DNA of 64,000 nt, taken from an uncultured Paracoccaceae bacterium (GTDB lineage Bacteria > Pseudomonadota > Alphaproteobacteria > Rhodobacterales > Rhodobacteraceae). Positions 30,326 through 40,900 of this stretch are shown here, piece by piece; within the stretch, counting starts at the first letter, position 1, and every line of letters begins with the position of its first letter. A program made the position numbers and the translations under genes. The stretch spans positions 62,001 to 126,000 of the forward strand of contig CAJXSR010000005.1 in the NCBI GenBank assembly GCA_913061275.1. The letters run 5' to 3'. A model generated the notes under the pieces. The model saw nothing but the letters and a program-made list of their open reading frames with translations, did no database searches and was not told the origin of the DNA.

Positions 30326-31417
30326 ATGAAAAAGACATTACTAACAACAACAGCAGTAGCCTTGACTGGTTTTGCTGGTGCTGCAAGTGCTATAGAGGTT
30401 GGTACAGCTGGCCCAGTTACAATGAATATTGGTGGGTTCTTCACCACAAACATCGCTATTGCTTCAGTAGATGCACAAGCTGGTACAGACTTTGATGGTC
30501 TGGACATACATACCAATACAGAAATACACTTTAAGCCGTCTATCGCATTAGACAATGGTCTTACATTTGGTGCTGACATCGAGCTAGAAGGTAACACTTC
30601 AGGCGATCAAATCGATGAATCTTATGTATATATTAAAGGCTCATTTGGTAAAATTATCGTAGGTTCAGAAAACTCAGTTGGCTATAAAATGTCATTGGGT
30701 GCACCTGACGTATCTTTAATCGGTGTTAACTCTGGTTCATTGACAGCATTTGTACCATTCTCATCTGGTACAGCTGGTGCAGATGTTTTCCGTGGTACAT
30801 TGGGTACAACATTCTTAGAAAATGATCGTAACAATGACTCAGAGCGTATCAGCTACTTCTCACCAAGCTTTGGTGGTTTTTCTGTAGGCATTTCATATGC
30901 TCGCAATGCCAGCCAAACCAGTGGCCCAGTAAACAACAACCTTACAACAACTGATTTTGTTGACGTTGCTGCAAGCTATAGTGGTAGCTTAGGTGGTTTA
31001 GATCTTGGTTTATCTGCCCGTTACGGTACAGCATCAGCGGCACCTGGTGGCACTGACCCTGAAGTATGGGGCGGTGGTATTAGCCTAGGCTTCGGCGGTT
31101 TCAAAATCGGTGGTTCATTCGGTGAACAAGACGGCACAGCATTAAGAGACGGTCATTCTTATGACGTTGGTGTAAGCTTTGCTAACGGCCCTTGGAGCTA
31201 TTCATTGACTTACTTTAACGGTGAGAACGTTGATAACGAAATCGGTATTGGTGCTAAAGAAGAGCTAAAACAAATCATTGCTGCTGCTACTTACAAAGTG
31301 AACGGCAACTTCAAAGTGTCTGGTTTCATCGCAGACGTAGACTTTGACGAAGATAGCTCAACAACGGACGACATCGAAGGTACAGTCGTTGGTTTAGGTG
31401 CTAAATTTAGCTTCTAA
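30326..31417 (+). CDS. Porin
   Basis: Start at MKKTLLTTTAVALTGFAGAASAIEVG (signal peptide); beta-barrel-like alternation, FGKIIVGSENSVGYKMSLGAPD, terminal aromatic LGAKFSF. Confidence 0.93.
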   Translation: MKKTLLTTTAVALTGFAGAASAIEVGTAGPVTMNIGGFFTTNIAIASVDAQAGTDFDGLDIHTNTEIHFKPSIALDNGLTFGADIELEGNTSGDQIDESYVYIKGSFGKIIVGSENSVGYKMSLGAPDVSLIGVNSGSLTAFVPFSSGTAGADVFRGTLGTTFLENDRNNDSERISYFSPSFGGFSVGISYARNASQTSGPVNNNLTTTDFVDVAASYSGSLGGLDLGLSARYGTASAAPGGTDPEVWGGGISLGFGGFKIGGSFGEQDGTALRDGHSYDVGVSFANGPWSYSLTYFNGENVDNEIGIGAKEELKQIIAAATYKVNGNFKVSGFIADVDFDEDSSTTDDIEGTVVGLGAKFSF

Positions 31418-31444
31418 GCTTTACTGCTTAATATAAGTATAAGA

Positions 31445-31473
31445 AAAGGGGGGGCTTTTGCCCTCCCTTTTTA
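31445..31473 (+). terminator. Rho-independent terminator after porin
   Basis: AAAAGGGGGGGc-ttttg-CCCTCCCTTTTT. Confidence 0.75.
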
Positions 31474-31488
31474 GATAATAGGCTACTC

Positions 31489-32718
31489 CTACCCCTCTAT
31501 AAATAACATCGCTGGGGTTTCCAGTAAGGCCTTTATTTTTTGTACAAAAACAGCTGCATCCCACCCATCAATAACACGGTGATCAAAAGAACATGATATG
31601 TTCATCATGTTACGTGGCTGAAACTGTTGCCCGTCCCACATTGGGCGTATCGCCATTTTGTTTATGCCTATGATCGCAACCTCTGGGTGGTTGATAATGG
31701 GTGTGCTGGCCAATGCCCCCAAAGCACCAAGAGAAGTGATGGTAATCGTTGAGCCGGTTAACGCATCTCGTATTGCTTTGCCTTCTCGCGCCAATGATGC
31801 CAAGCCATGCACATCATCCGCACTTTCCCACAAACTTAGCGCTTCAGCATGTTTAACAACAGGCACAGTTAGACCATTAGGTGTTTGTGTAGCAATCCCA
31901 CAATGAACTCCACCATATTGATATATAACACCTTCTTCATCATCAAAATGTGCGTTGATTTGTGGTTGTTCTTTAACCGCTTCGACAATCGCCCGCATCA
32001 TAAAGGGAATAACCGTAAGCTTTATGCGTGTATCTTTGTGTTTGATATTTAACTGTTTACGCAGGTTTTCCACATTGGTCATATCAACCTCTTCTACAAT
32101 GGTGATATGTGGAATACGTGATTTTGACAGTGTCATTTTCTGCGCAATTTTACGACGCATACCAACTAATTTAACTTTTGTTACGCCAGTTTTATGCCTG
32201 CTAACTTTACCATTATCTACTTTTTGTGATTCAGCCGAATAATCACTGAAATCACTTAGGGTAATGCGGCCTTTGGGGCCAGTTCCTGTAACTTTTCGTA
32301 AATCTACGCCTGCATTTTTTGCCCGTTTGCGAATAGACGGAGATGTAAGGGGTTTATGTGCGTTATTATCGTTTACGGCAGATGTATCATCCTGTTTTAT
32401 TGCTTTTATGGGTGCGTTATTTTCAATCAAATTATTTCCTACAAGATGTTCACCGGTATCTTGCTCTACCGCACCCCCTTCTATTTCAAGCTTCAGTAAA
32501 GGACCACCGATGGCAATCATATAGCCAATTTCACCTGCCAACCACTGCACTTGGCCATCACACGCACACGGTATTTCAATAGCGGCTTTATCGGTCATCA
32601 CCGCTGCTAAAATATCATCTTCTTTAACAAAATCACCGATCTTAACATGCCATTCCATTAATTCGGCTTCAGCAATACCTTCACCCACATCTGGCAATAG
32701 AATTGTATGAATTGGCAT
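31489..32718 (-). CDS. 2-oxo acid dehydrogenase E2 component (branched-chain type)
   Basis: 409 aa; N-terminal lipoyl domain (VMTDKAAIEIPC), E3-binding domain (TSPSIRKRAKNAGVDLRKVTGTGPKGRITLSD), C-terminal SCSFDHRVIDGWDAAVF. Confidence 0.95.
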   Translation of the reverse strand: MPIHTILLPDVGEGIAEAELMEWHVKIGDFVKEDDILAAVMTDKAAIEIPCACDGQVQWLAGEIGYMIAIGGPLLKLEIEGGAVEQDTGEHLVGNNLIENNAPIKAIKQDDTSAVNDNNAHKPLTSPSIRKRAKNAGVDLRKVTGTGPKGRITLSDFSDYSAESQKVDNGKVSRHKTGVTKVKLVGMRRKIAQKMTLSKSRIPHITIVEEVDMTNVENLRKQLNIKHKDTRIKLTVIPFMMRAIVEAVKEQPQINAHFDDEEGVIYQYGGVHCGIATQTPNGLTVPVVKHAEALSLWESADDVHGLASLAREGKAIRDALTGSTITITSLGALGALASTPIINHPEVAIIGINKMAIRPMWDGQQFQPRNMMNISCSFDHRVIDGWDAAVFVQKIKALLETPAMLFIEG

Positions 32719-32721
32719 TGT

Positions 32722-33732
32722 CTAATCCTCCATAACTTTGTTAAAATCACTAATTAACCGTTCTGGTGACGGGAAATAATCCCATTCTTGCGCATGTGGA
32801 TAAGGTGTATCCCAACCTGTAATACGTCTTATTGGGGTCTCTAGATGATAAAAACAATTTTCCTGAATCACGGCGGAAAGTTCGGCACCAAAACCGGACG
32901 TTCTTGTGGCTTCATGCACGATGGCACATCGTCCGGTTTTTTTAACGGACGCAATTATAGTTTCCATATCCAGCGGAACCAAACTTCGAAGGTCAATAAT
33001 GTCAGCGTTCAGCTCGGCTTCTTTAGCGGCGGCTTGTGCAACATATACCATTGTTCCATATGCAATAATTGTTAAATCTGGCCCCTCTTCTACCAACTTT
33101 GCCTTGCCTAACGGTGTTGTGTAATATTCAGTATCAACATCCCCAAAATCATGCTTTTTCCACGGGACTATTGGTTTGTCATAATGGCCATCAAAGGGGC
33201 CGTTATAAAGACGTTTCGGTTCTAAGAATATCACAGGATCAGGGTCTTCTATAGCAGCAAGCAACAACCCTTTTGCGTCAATTGGGTTTGACGGCATAAC
33301 CGTTTTTAAACCTGCAACATGGGTAAATAATGCTTCCGGGCTTTGTGAATGTGTTTGGCCCCCAAAAATACCGCCCCCTGTTGGCATTCGTATCACCAAT
33401 GGGCATGTGAAATCACCGCCTGATCTGTGCCTTAGGCGCGCGGCCTCACTAACGATTTGATCGTATGCAGGGTAAACGTAATCTGCAAATTGAATTTCCA
33501 CGACAGGTTTTATACCATAGGCAGCCATCCCGACAGCGGCGCCAACAATACCCAATTCGTTAATGGGCGCATCAAAACAACGGCTTTTGCCGTACTTTTC
33601 CTGTAAACCTGCGGTGCATCTGAATACACCGCCAAAAAAGCCTACATCCTCACCAAAAACCACAACTTTATCATCTTGCATCATTGCTAGATCATGCGCA
33701 TTTTGAATCGCTTCAATCATTGTCATACGCAT
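32722..33732 (-). CDS. 2-oxo acid dehydrogenase E1 beta subunit
   Basis: 336 aa; VVVFGEDVGFFGGVFRCTAGLQEKYG, CFDAPINELGIVGAAVGMAAYG, GGGIFGGQTHSQSPEALFTHVAGLK. Confidence 0.95.
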   Translation of the reverse strand: MRMTMIEAIQNAHDLAMMQDDKVVVFGEDVGFFGGVFRCTAGLQEKYGKSRCFDAPINELGIVGAAVGMAAYGIKPVVEIQFADYVYPAYDQIVSEAARLRHRSGGDFTCPLVIRMPTGGGIFGGQTHSQSPEALFTHVAGLKTVMPSNPIDAKGLLLAAIEDPDPVIFLEPKRLYNGPFDGHYDKPIVPWKKHDFGDVDTEYYTTPLGKAKLVEEGPDLTIIAYGTMVYVAQAAAKEAELNADIIDLRSLVPLDMETIIASVKKTGRCAIVHEATRTSGFGAELSAVIQENCFYHLETPIRRITGWDTPYPHAQEWDYFPSPERLISDFNKVMED

Positions 33733-33735
33733 TGG

Positions 33736-34965
33736 TTAATACCCCGCTTCTTTACGTTGCCTAATCAAATTTGGTGGCATTGTTTCAAAAACATCTTCGA
33801 ATATATCGCGTGTTGAAGGTGCATTGCCTGAAATCAATGTCCCTATTGCTTCGGCGGCTTTTTGTGCTTCGCGTACTTCGCTTAATACCTGTGCTTTGGC
33901 TTGTGTGTGGCGTTTCTCTGACCATACGCCCAGAAATATCAAATGTTTTTTCAAGCGTTCGATCGGGTCTCCCAACGGCCACGCTGTACTTTCACCTTTT
34001 GCACGATAACTGGATGGATCATCACTGGTGGAATGTCCGCCCGCACGATAAGTGACATGTTCAATCAGTGTTGGGCCATGCCCTGATCGCGCACGTTCAG
34101 CCGCCCATTTGGTAACAGCATAAACTGCCAGATAATCATTCCCGTCAACACGCAAGGCTGGAATACCAAAACCATGACCGCGTGCAGCAAACGTTGCAGA
34201 ATTTCCCCGCGCCATGCCTTGGAATGTTGATATAGCCCATTGATTATTAACCACATTCAAGATCACAGGCGCACGATAGGTTGATGCAAAAACCATCGCT
34301 GCATGAAAGTCACCAACTGACGTGGCCCCGTCCCCGATCCAGGCAGTTGCAATTTTTGTGTCCCCCGAAATTGCCGATGCCATTGCCCACCCGACGGCTT
34401 GAATAAACTGGGTGCCTAAGTTCCCTGAAATAGAGAAAAAACCATACTCTTTAGAGGAGTACATTGTGGGTAATTGACGGCCTTTATTTGGGTCAGCGGC
34501 ATTAGAATATATTTGGTTCATCATCGTTTGCATAGGGTATCCGCTTGCAATCAACAGGCCAGATTGACGATAAGTTGGGAAATTCATGTCACCTTGCTGC
34601 AATACCGTTTGAGCCGCACATGCTACGGCCTCTTCCCCTAGGCATTGTATATAAAAACTGGTTTTCCCCATGCGTTGGGCGGCCAACATACGGGAATCAA
34701 ACGCCCGCATTTTCATCATATCAATTAAACCGCTCTTTAATTTATCTGGTGATAGATCGGCTAGCCAAGGCCCAACAGCTTCGCCGTCTTTTGTAAGAAC
34801 ACGTACAATGGAAAACGCCATATCACGCATGGTGTCAGCATCATCTTTTAAATCCGGTTTACGCGTTTCACCTGCTTTGGGTATTTCAAAGTCCGAGAAA
34901 TCCGGCTCATCACCCGGCCTACAACCGGGTTCTGGCACATGTAGTTTCAAGGGTTCAGTCACCAT
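33736..34965 (-). CDS. 2-oxo acid dehydrogenase E1 alpha subunit
   Basis: Start at MVTEPLKLHVPEPGCRPGDEPDFSDFEIPKAGETRKP; WIGDGATSVGDFHAAMVFAS, YRAGGHSTSDDPSSYR. Confidence 0.95.
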   Translation of the reverse strand: MVTEPLKLHVPEPGCRPGDEPDFSDFEIPKAGETRKPDLKDDADTMRDMAFSIVRVLTKDGEAVGPWLADLSPDKLKSGLIDMMKMRAFDSRMLAAQRMGKTSFYIQCLGEEAVACAAQTVLQQGDMNFPTYRQSGLLIASGYPMQTMMNQIYSNAADPNKGRQLPTMYSSKEYGFFSISGNLGTQFIQAVGWAMASAISGDTKIATAWIGDGATSVGDFHAAMVFASTYRAPVILNVVNNQWAISTFQGMARGNSATFAARGHGFGIPALRVDGNDYLAVYAVTKWAAERARSGHGPTLIEHVTYRAGGHSTSDDPSSYRAKGESTAWPLGDPIERLKKHLIFLGVWSEKRHTQAKAQVLSEVREAQKAAEAIGTLISGNAPSTRDIFEDVFETMPPNLIRQRKEAGY

Positions 34966-35123
34966 GACGTATTCCAATTATAATTTTAAGGGCTTTGGTT
35001 ATTAACTTTAAAAATAATTATACTGTATTTATCAAGAAATTTGGTTTCAAAATTTGTGATTAATGCAGGATTTGTAAAAAATAAACCTTTATATTTACCA
35101 TTTTGTAGAATATAATATTACTC

Positions 35124-35606
35124 ATGGAACATACCGCAGCAAAATCACTTGACCAAATTGACATAAAAATTCTAGCAATTTTGATTGATAATGCCAAAAT
35201 TTCTACGGCCGACCTTGCACAAGCGGTCGGTCTTTCCACCAGCCCATGTTGGCAACGTGTCAAAAAACTAGAAGCAGATGGATATATTATTGGTTATGGG
35301 GCAAAGCTAGATCAGTTTAAATTAGGTGCCACTGAAATTGTATTTGTTGAAGTTTCACTTGAACGGCACAACCAAGATGCTTTACGTGAATTTGGCAAAG
35401 AAATAAGATACTTAGAAGAAGTACTTGAAGTATTCCTTACGTCAGGAGAACATGATTATCTTCTAAAAGTGGCCGTTACTGGCACCAAAGGATATGAAAA
35501 ATTCCTGACACAAAAACTAAGTAAAATCCCCGGCATTAGACAAACCAGATCAAGTTTTGCATTAAGATGTCTGAAAAATGTGGATGTTTTCATCCCATCA
35601 AATTAA
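35124..35606 (+). CDS. Lrp/AsnC family transcriptional regulator
   Basis: 160 aa; LDQIDIKILAILIDNAKISTADLAQAVGLSTSPCWQRVKKLEADGYIIGYGAKLD; divergent from the bkd-type operon. Confidence 0.95.
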   Translation: MEHTAAKSLDQIDIKILAILIDNAKISTADLAQAVGLSTSPCWQRVKKLEADGYIIGYGAKLDQFKLGATEIVFVEVSLERHNQDALREFGKEIRYLEEVLEVFLTSGEHDYLLKVAVTGTKGYEKFLTQKLSKIPGIRQTRSSFALRCLKNVDVFIPSN

Positions 35607-35626
35607 CACAGACTAGTGTGATGCCT

Positions 35627-36388
35627 CTATATACATGTGGTCGTTAATAAAAGCTCAAATAATCGCCCATATTTTGGCGCATAGTGTGAAATTCCAAACG
35701 TTTTTAATGCACAAAAAACCATAGCCTGATTAGATGTTATAACAGGCTTTCCAATTTCATTTTCTATCTGTTCAATAACCTCAACCGCACGCAAATCTGT
35801 ACAGGCCATAACGATCGCATCAACATCAGGGTGATCTGCCCGTAGTGCTAAATCATAAATCATATCGGGTGTTAATGCGCCCTGCCCGTGGCTATCAACC
35901 GCATATCCTATATCTGCGCATTTTACTGTATCAAACCCTGCTTGGAATAAAAATTGTATTGCTTGTTCATTCACATCCCCCACATAGGGCGACGCAAATC
36001 CGATTTTATGTGCGCCAATAGTCTTTAATGACGAAACCAATGCGCCTGCCGCGGTAATTGCGTTTGCATTGGTTAGTTTTTTAATCTGACTGGTCAGTTT
36101 ATGATCAAACTCTAAACCATGCGTTAAAGTGGCAGAAGTACATCCGTAAAGCACCAAATCCGGTGATATGCCCGCAATAAGTTGCAAGGCATCTTCAATA
36201 TTAGCCGCACCCATTTTCTGCATTTGCGAACTGTCTGGTATCTTAGTAAGGCTATAACCGCCTATCCTGGTAAAATGCGCTGAAATATCATGTGGTAATA
36301 AGCGGGCCATATCCGTTTCTAGGTTGGTGTTGGTAAAAGGCACCAAAACGCCAATACGAAGGTGTTTAATAGGTTGGTTATCAGACAT
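35627..36388 (-). CDS. Asp/Glu racemase-superfamily protein (maleate isomerase/arylmalonate decarboxylase-like)
   Basis: 253 aa; RIGVLVPFTNTNLETDMARLLP, LVLYGCTSATLTHG and VMACTDLRAVEVIEQIENEIGKPVITSNQAMVF (paired catalytic Cys). Confidence 0.85.
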   Translation of the reverse strand: MSDNQPIKHLRIGVLVPFTNTNLETDMARLLPHDISAHFTRIGGYSLTKIPDSSQMQKMGAANIEDALQLIAGISPDLVLYGCTSATLTHGLEFDHKLTSQIKKLTNANAITAAGALVSSLKTIGAHKIGFASPYVGDVNEQAIQFLFQAGFDTVKCADIGYAVDSHGQGALTPDMIYDLALRADHPDVDAIVMACTDLRAVEVIEQIENEIGKPVITSNQAMVFCALKTFGISHYAPKYGRLFELLLTTTCI

Positions 36389-36400
36389 TCGGCCTATCCC

Positions 36401-37297
36401 TTAGATCATCAATTCACCTTGAATACTTGCCACAGCTTGCCCGCCAACCCACAATTCCGTAATTTTATCGTCTTCAACGACGATTTGGCTGCAAATCTTA
36501 CTAGGTCTGCCTATTTCACTACCCTGTTCTGCTAAAATTGCCTGCGATCGTGCGCCAATCAGCCCGTGCTGAACTAAAAAACCCGCCAAAGCAGCGTTCG
36601 TGGTACCTGATGCCGAAACCTCATTCACCCCCAAAGCGGGGCAAAAATCACGAACGTGCAAACTATTGCCTGCATCCTCTGTATTCATCGAAAAACACGC
36701 CACAGTGTGCACGTCATTATCACGGCAAACATCCGCAAGCTTTGCAAAGTCGGGCGTCAAGTATTGTACATCGGACAATCCGTCAAATTGCACACATATA
36801 TGCTTTAGCCCTGCATCGGCTTTGCCAACAGGTGCATTGGTTTCCAATGATGATATAGGCACGCCTAAAGCCAATGATAAGGCTTCTAAATCAATCATCC
36901 CATCAGGCACGGTAGGGGATGAAAGTTGCATCATCACATTGGGTAAATCAGCACCGTCGGCATCAATGCGTAATTTTACAGTTCCGGCTGAAGTACATAA
37001 ATTATAGCATGTAATTGTTTGATTTAGTGAATATAAATGTGTGAATAAACCCACAACAACATGACCACACATGGCAATTTCTGCCCCTGGCATAAAGAAC
37101 TTAGCTGAAATATCAGAACCATTTTGCTTGGTAATAAAACCCGTAACTGGTGCATTAATCTCCCGTGCAATGCGCTGCATATGGTCAGTTTCTAGCCCGC
37201 CTGCATTCATGACAATACCACCTACATTTCCACCAAACTTTTGGTCAGAAAAACAATCGTATATGAAAAGCGGTAAACCATTTACTTTTTTTGTCAT
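36401..37297 (-). CDS. PhzF family isomerase/epimerase-like protein
   Basis: 298 aa; LFIYDCFSDQKFGGNVGGIVMNAGGLETDHMQRIAREINAPVTGFI, FFMPGAEIAMCGHVVVG, ASGTTNAALAGFLVQHG. Confidence 0.85.
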   Translation of the reverse strand: MTKKVNGLPLFIYDCFSDQKFGGNVGGIVMNAGGLETDHMQRIAREINAPVTGFITKQNGSDISAKFFMPGAEIAMCGHVVVGLFTHLYSLNQTITCYNLCTSAGTVKLRIDADGADLPNVMMQLSSPTVPDGMIDLEALSLALGVPISSLETNAPVGKADAGLKHICVQFDGLSDVQYLTPDFAKLADVCRDNDVHTVACFSMNTEDAGNSLHVRDFCPALGVNEVSASGTTNAALAGFLVQHGLIGARSQAILAEQGSEIGRPSKICSQIVVEDDKITELWVGGQAVASIQGELMI

Positions 37298-37337
37298 GAT
37301 ATAATCCCAAAGCTTATAGGGTTTTATAATTAGGTAA

Positions 37338-37772
37338 TTAGTCTTTCACTGCTTCCATTACGACATGCGTTGACGTATTTGCCACACACGGTAAGGACGA
37401 TATTTTTTCACCCAAAGCTTTTCGATAATCTTTAATGTTCTTGGTGCGAACTTTTAGTAAGTAATCAAATTTTCCAGCAATCAAATGGCACTGCTCAATT
37501 TCCGGTATCTGCATGACCCCTGCATTGAAAGCATTTAGTGCAGCTTCACGGGTATCATTCAGCCGTACTTCGGTAAATGCAATGTGATTACGGTCTAAAG
37601 CTTCATGGCTAACAATCGCCTTAAAGCCAAGAATAACCTTATTATCTACCATCTTCTTTATGCGCGCCTGACAGGGGGTTTTTGATAACCCTACCCGCTC
37701 TGATAATTCAGATATTGTTATGCGGCCATTTTTTTGAAGTATTTCAATTATCTGTAAATCAAATTTGTCCAT
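37338..37772 (-). CDS. Lrp/AsnC family transcriptional regulator (probable putA regulator)
   Basis: 144 aa; MDKFDLQIIEILQKNGRITISELSERVGLSKTPCQARIKKM; divergent from putA. Confidence 0.93.
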   Translation of the reverse strand: MDKFDLQIIEILQKNGRITISELSERVGLSKTPCQARIKKMVDNKVILGFKAIVSHEALDRNHIAFTEVRLNDTREAALNAFNAGVMQIPEIEQCHLIAGKFDYLLKVRTKNIKDYRKALGEKISSLPCVANTSTHVVMEAVKD

Positions 37773-37918
37773 TTTAACTATTATCCATAAGGTTTTACGC
37801 TTAATGGCACAAATAGATATAAAATATAAGTGATCTTCTCTATATATAAGACATTTTAAGAGAATAAATTTTTACTAAAATTGCTATAAATAAAGAAATA
37901 CCATTCAGGAGCAATTAT

Positions 37919-40900
37919 ATGACTGCGCTTTCAAACCTACGCCATGATTTACGTGAACGCCATTTAAGCAATGAGCATGATTGCATTAACACTTTAATCA
38001 AAACTGCTAATTTGCCTGTGGATATGCGTCGCCAAACAGTTTTACGGGCGTCAAAAATAGTGGAATCTATTCGTTCTGAAAAAAGCCCAGGTCTAATGGA
38101 GGTATTTTTAGCTGAATACGGATTATCCACCAGTGAAGGCGTGGCGTTAATGTGCCTAGCAGAGGCCTTATTACGTGTGCCGGACGCGAAAACTATGGAT
38201 GATTTAATCGAAGATAAACTGTCTGCCAAAAGTTGGAACAGCCATATCGGACATTCGGATAGTTCGCTTGTTAATGCATCTACTTGGGCCTTAATGCTAA
38301 CGGGTAGGGTATTGAATGCAAAAGAAGAAGCTGGAATAAATAAATCTATGGGCCGCCTGGTAAAACGGGTAGGAGAGCCTGTTATCCGGCGTGCGGTTAA
38401 GGCCGCGATGAAAGAAATGGGCAATCAGTTTGTTTTAGGGCAATCCATTCAAGAAGCGGTTAAGCGCGGGGGAAAACGCGAAGCAAAAGGATACACACAC
38501 TCATATGATATGTTGGGTGAAGCCGCTTTAACCGACGCTGATGCAATAGGGTTTGTTCAGTCCTATGCCAATGCAATCGGGTATCTCGATACGCAATGCG
38601 ACAGTGATGATGTGCGCAAAAACCCTGGCATATCGATTAAGTTGTCAGCATTGCATCCTCGTTATGAATTAGCACAAAAAGATCAGGTGATGGATGTTTT
38701 GGTAAAACGCACGCTTGATCTAACTTTACAGGCAAAAAATGCCAATATGGGGTTAAATATTGATGCCGAAGAAGCAGACCGTTTAGATCTGTCGCTTGAT
38801 GTGATTGAGGCGGTTTTGTCTGATCCGCGCTTGGCAGGTTGGGATGGTTTTGGCGTTGTGGTGCAGGCCTATTCAAAACGCGCACCGATTGTACTAAAGT
38901 GGTTAAATGCTTTGGCTGAAAAACTGGATCGCAAGATTATGGTAAGATTAGTGAAAGGCGCCTATTGGGATACCGAAATAAAACGGGCACAAATCGACGG
39001 TTTACCCGACTTCCCTGTTTTCACTAAGAAAACCGCGACTGACATTTCATATATTGGCTGTGCGCGGCTGTTGTTGAATATGAACGATCGTATCTATCCG
39101 CAGTTTGCCACGCATAATGCACATTCCGTGCAAACCATTATGGATATGGCAACATCAGATAATTCGTATGAATTCCAACGCTTACATGGCATGGGCGGCG
39201 GGCTATATGACCAGATTATGGGTAAGGATAATATTCGTTGCCGTATCTATGCCCCTGTGGGTGTACATGATGATTTACTTGCTTACCTTGTGCGCCGCTT
39301 ACTTGAAAATGGCGCAAACTCATCTTTTGTAAACCAGATCGTTGATAAAAACATAGCGGCTGTTGATGTCGTTAACGATCCATTTGATGCATGGATTTCT
39401 GTGAAAGACCAAACAAGCGCATCTGTGTTAAAGCCTGCAAATCTATACCAACCAGAACGCCTCAATTCACTGGGGTTTGATATAACCAGCGTTACCGATT
39501 TAGATCGTATGTTAGGTGCCCGTGAAAAATTTGTTAAAACAAATTGGGATGTATCGGCACAACTTGCGACTGGTCATGCCATAGGCACAACACATGCAGT
39601 TGTTAACCCTGCCAATGCAGATGATGTTGTTGGAAGTGTGACACTTGCAAGCGGTGAGGATACCAATAAAGCGATCAAAGCTGCTAAACCGTGGAACGCA
39701 TCGCAAGCCGAACGTGCGCAGGTATTAAACCGCGCGGCTGATCTATATGAAGAAAACTATGCAGAACTTTTTGCTATACTCGCCCGTGAAGCAGGAAAAA
39801 CCCTAAAAGATGCCATCTCAGAACTGCGTGAAGCTGTCGATTTCTTACGTTACTATGCGGCCCAATCCGCTAATCATGTAGCCCGTGACCCACGGGGTAT
39901 CATAGCATGTGTGTCGCCTTGGAACTTTCCTTTGGCAATTTTTTCTGGCCAAATTGCTGCGGCCCTTTCTGTGGGCAATGCTGTATTGGCAAAACCAGCT
40001 GAACCCACACCAATCATTGCAACCCGTGCCGTGGAACTACTGTATCAAGCGGGGGTTCCGCGTACCGCTTTACAACTTGTTATAGGTTCAGGGCGTGAAG
40101 TTGGCGCATTAATAGTAGCCGACCCGACCATTGGCGGTGTTTGCTTTACGGGTTCAACGGCTACTGCCCACCATATTAATAAATCAGTTGCCCAAACTGG
40201 CCAAGCTTCTGCCCCGTTAATCGCAGAAACTGGTGGGTTAAATGCCATGATCGTGGATAGCACCGCCCTACCCGAACAAGCCGTGCAAGATATTGTGGCC
40301 TCTGCATTTCAATCGGCAGGGCAACGTTGCTCAGCCCTTAGAATGTTGTATTTACAAGAAGATGTAGCACCCAAATTCCTAGAAATGCTATATGGCGCAA
40401 TGGACGCCCAATTAGCTGGGAACCCATGGGATATACAGACCGACATAGGCCCTGTTATTACACAAGCTGCCTTAGATGGGATTGATGCACATATTCATAA
40501 AGCCGCAGAACAAGCGCAGGTTTTACATCAGATTGAAGTACCTAATTCAGGTACATTTGCAAAACCAACCGTCATTAAAGTTTCAGGTATCGAAGATTTG
40601 AAAGAAGAAATTTTCGGCCCTGTTCTTCATGTGGCAACATATAAAGCACGCGATATGGATAAGGTTATAGATGCAATCAATGCAAGTCAGTATGGCCTGA
40701 CATTTGGGGTTCATACGCGGATTGATACATTGGTCAACAAGCTTTGCAACCGTCTTAATGTGGGTAACCTTTATGTTAACCGCAACCAGATTGGGGCGGT
40801 TGTTGGCTCTCAACCCTTTGGTGGTGAAGGGTTATCTGGCACGGGGCCAAAGGCAGGTGGGCCAGATTATCTGAAACGCTTTGTCCTACCCGAATTGGCC

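Noticed and set aside
37915-38424. 169-aa minus-strand ORF over the putA 5' end
   Set aside because: Overlaps the clear putA N-terminal coding region; no RBS or recognisable domain.
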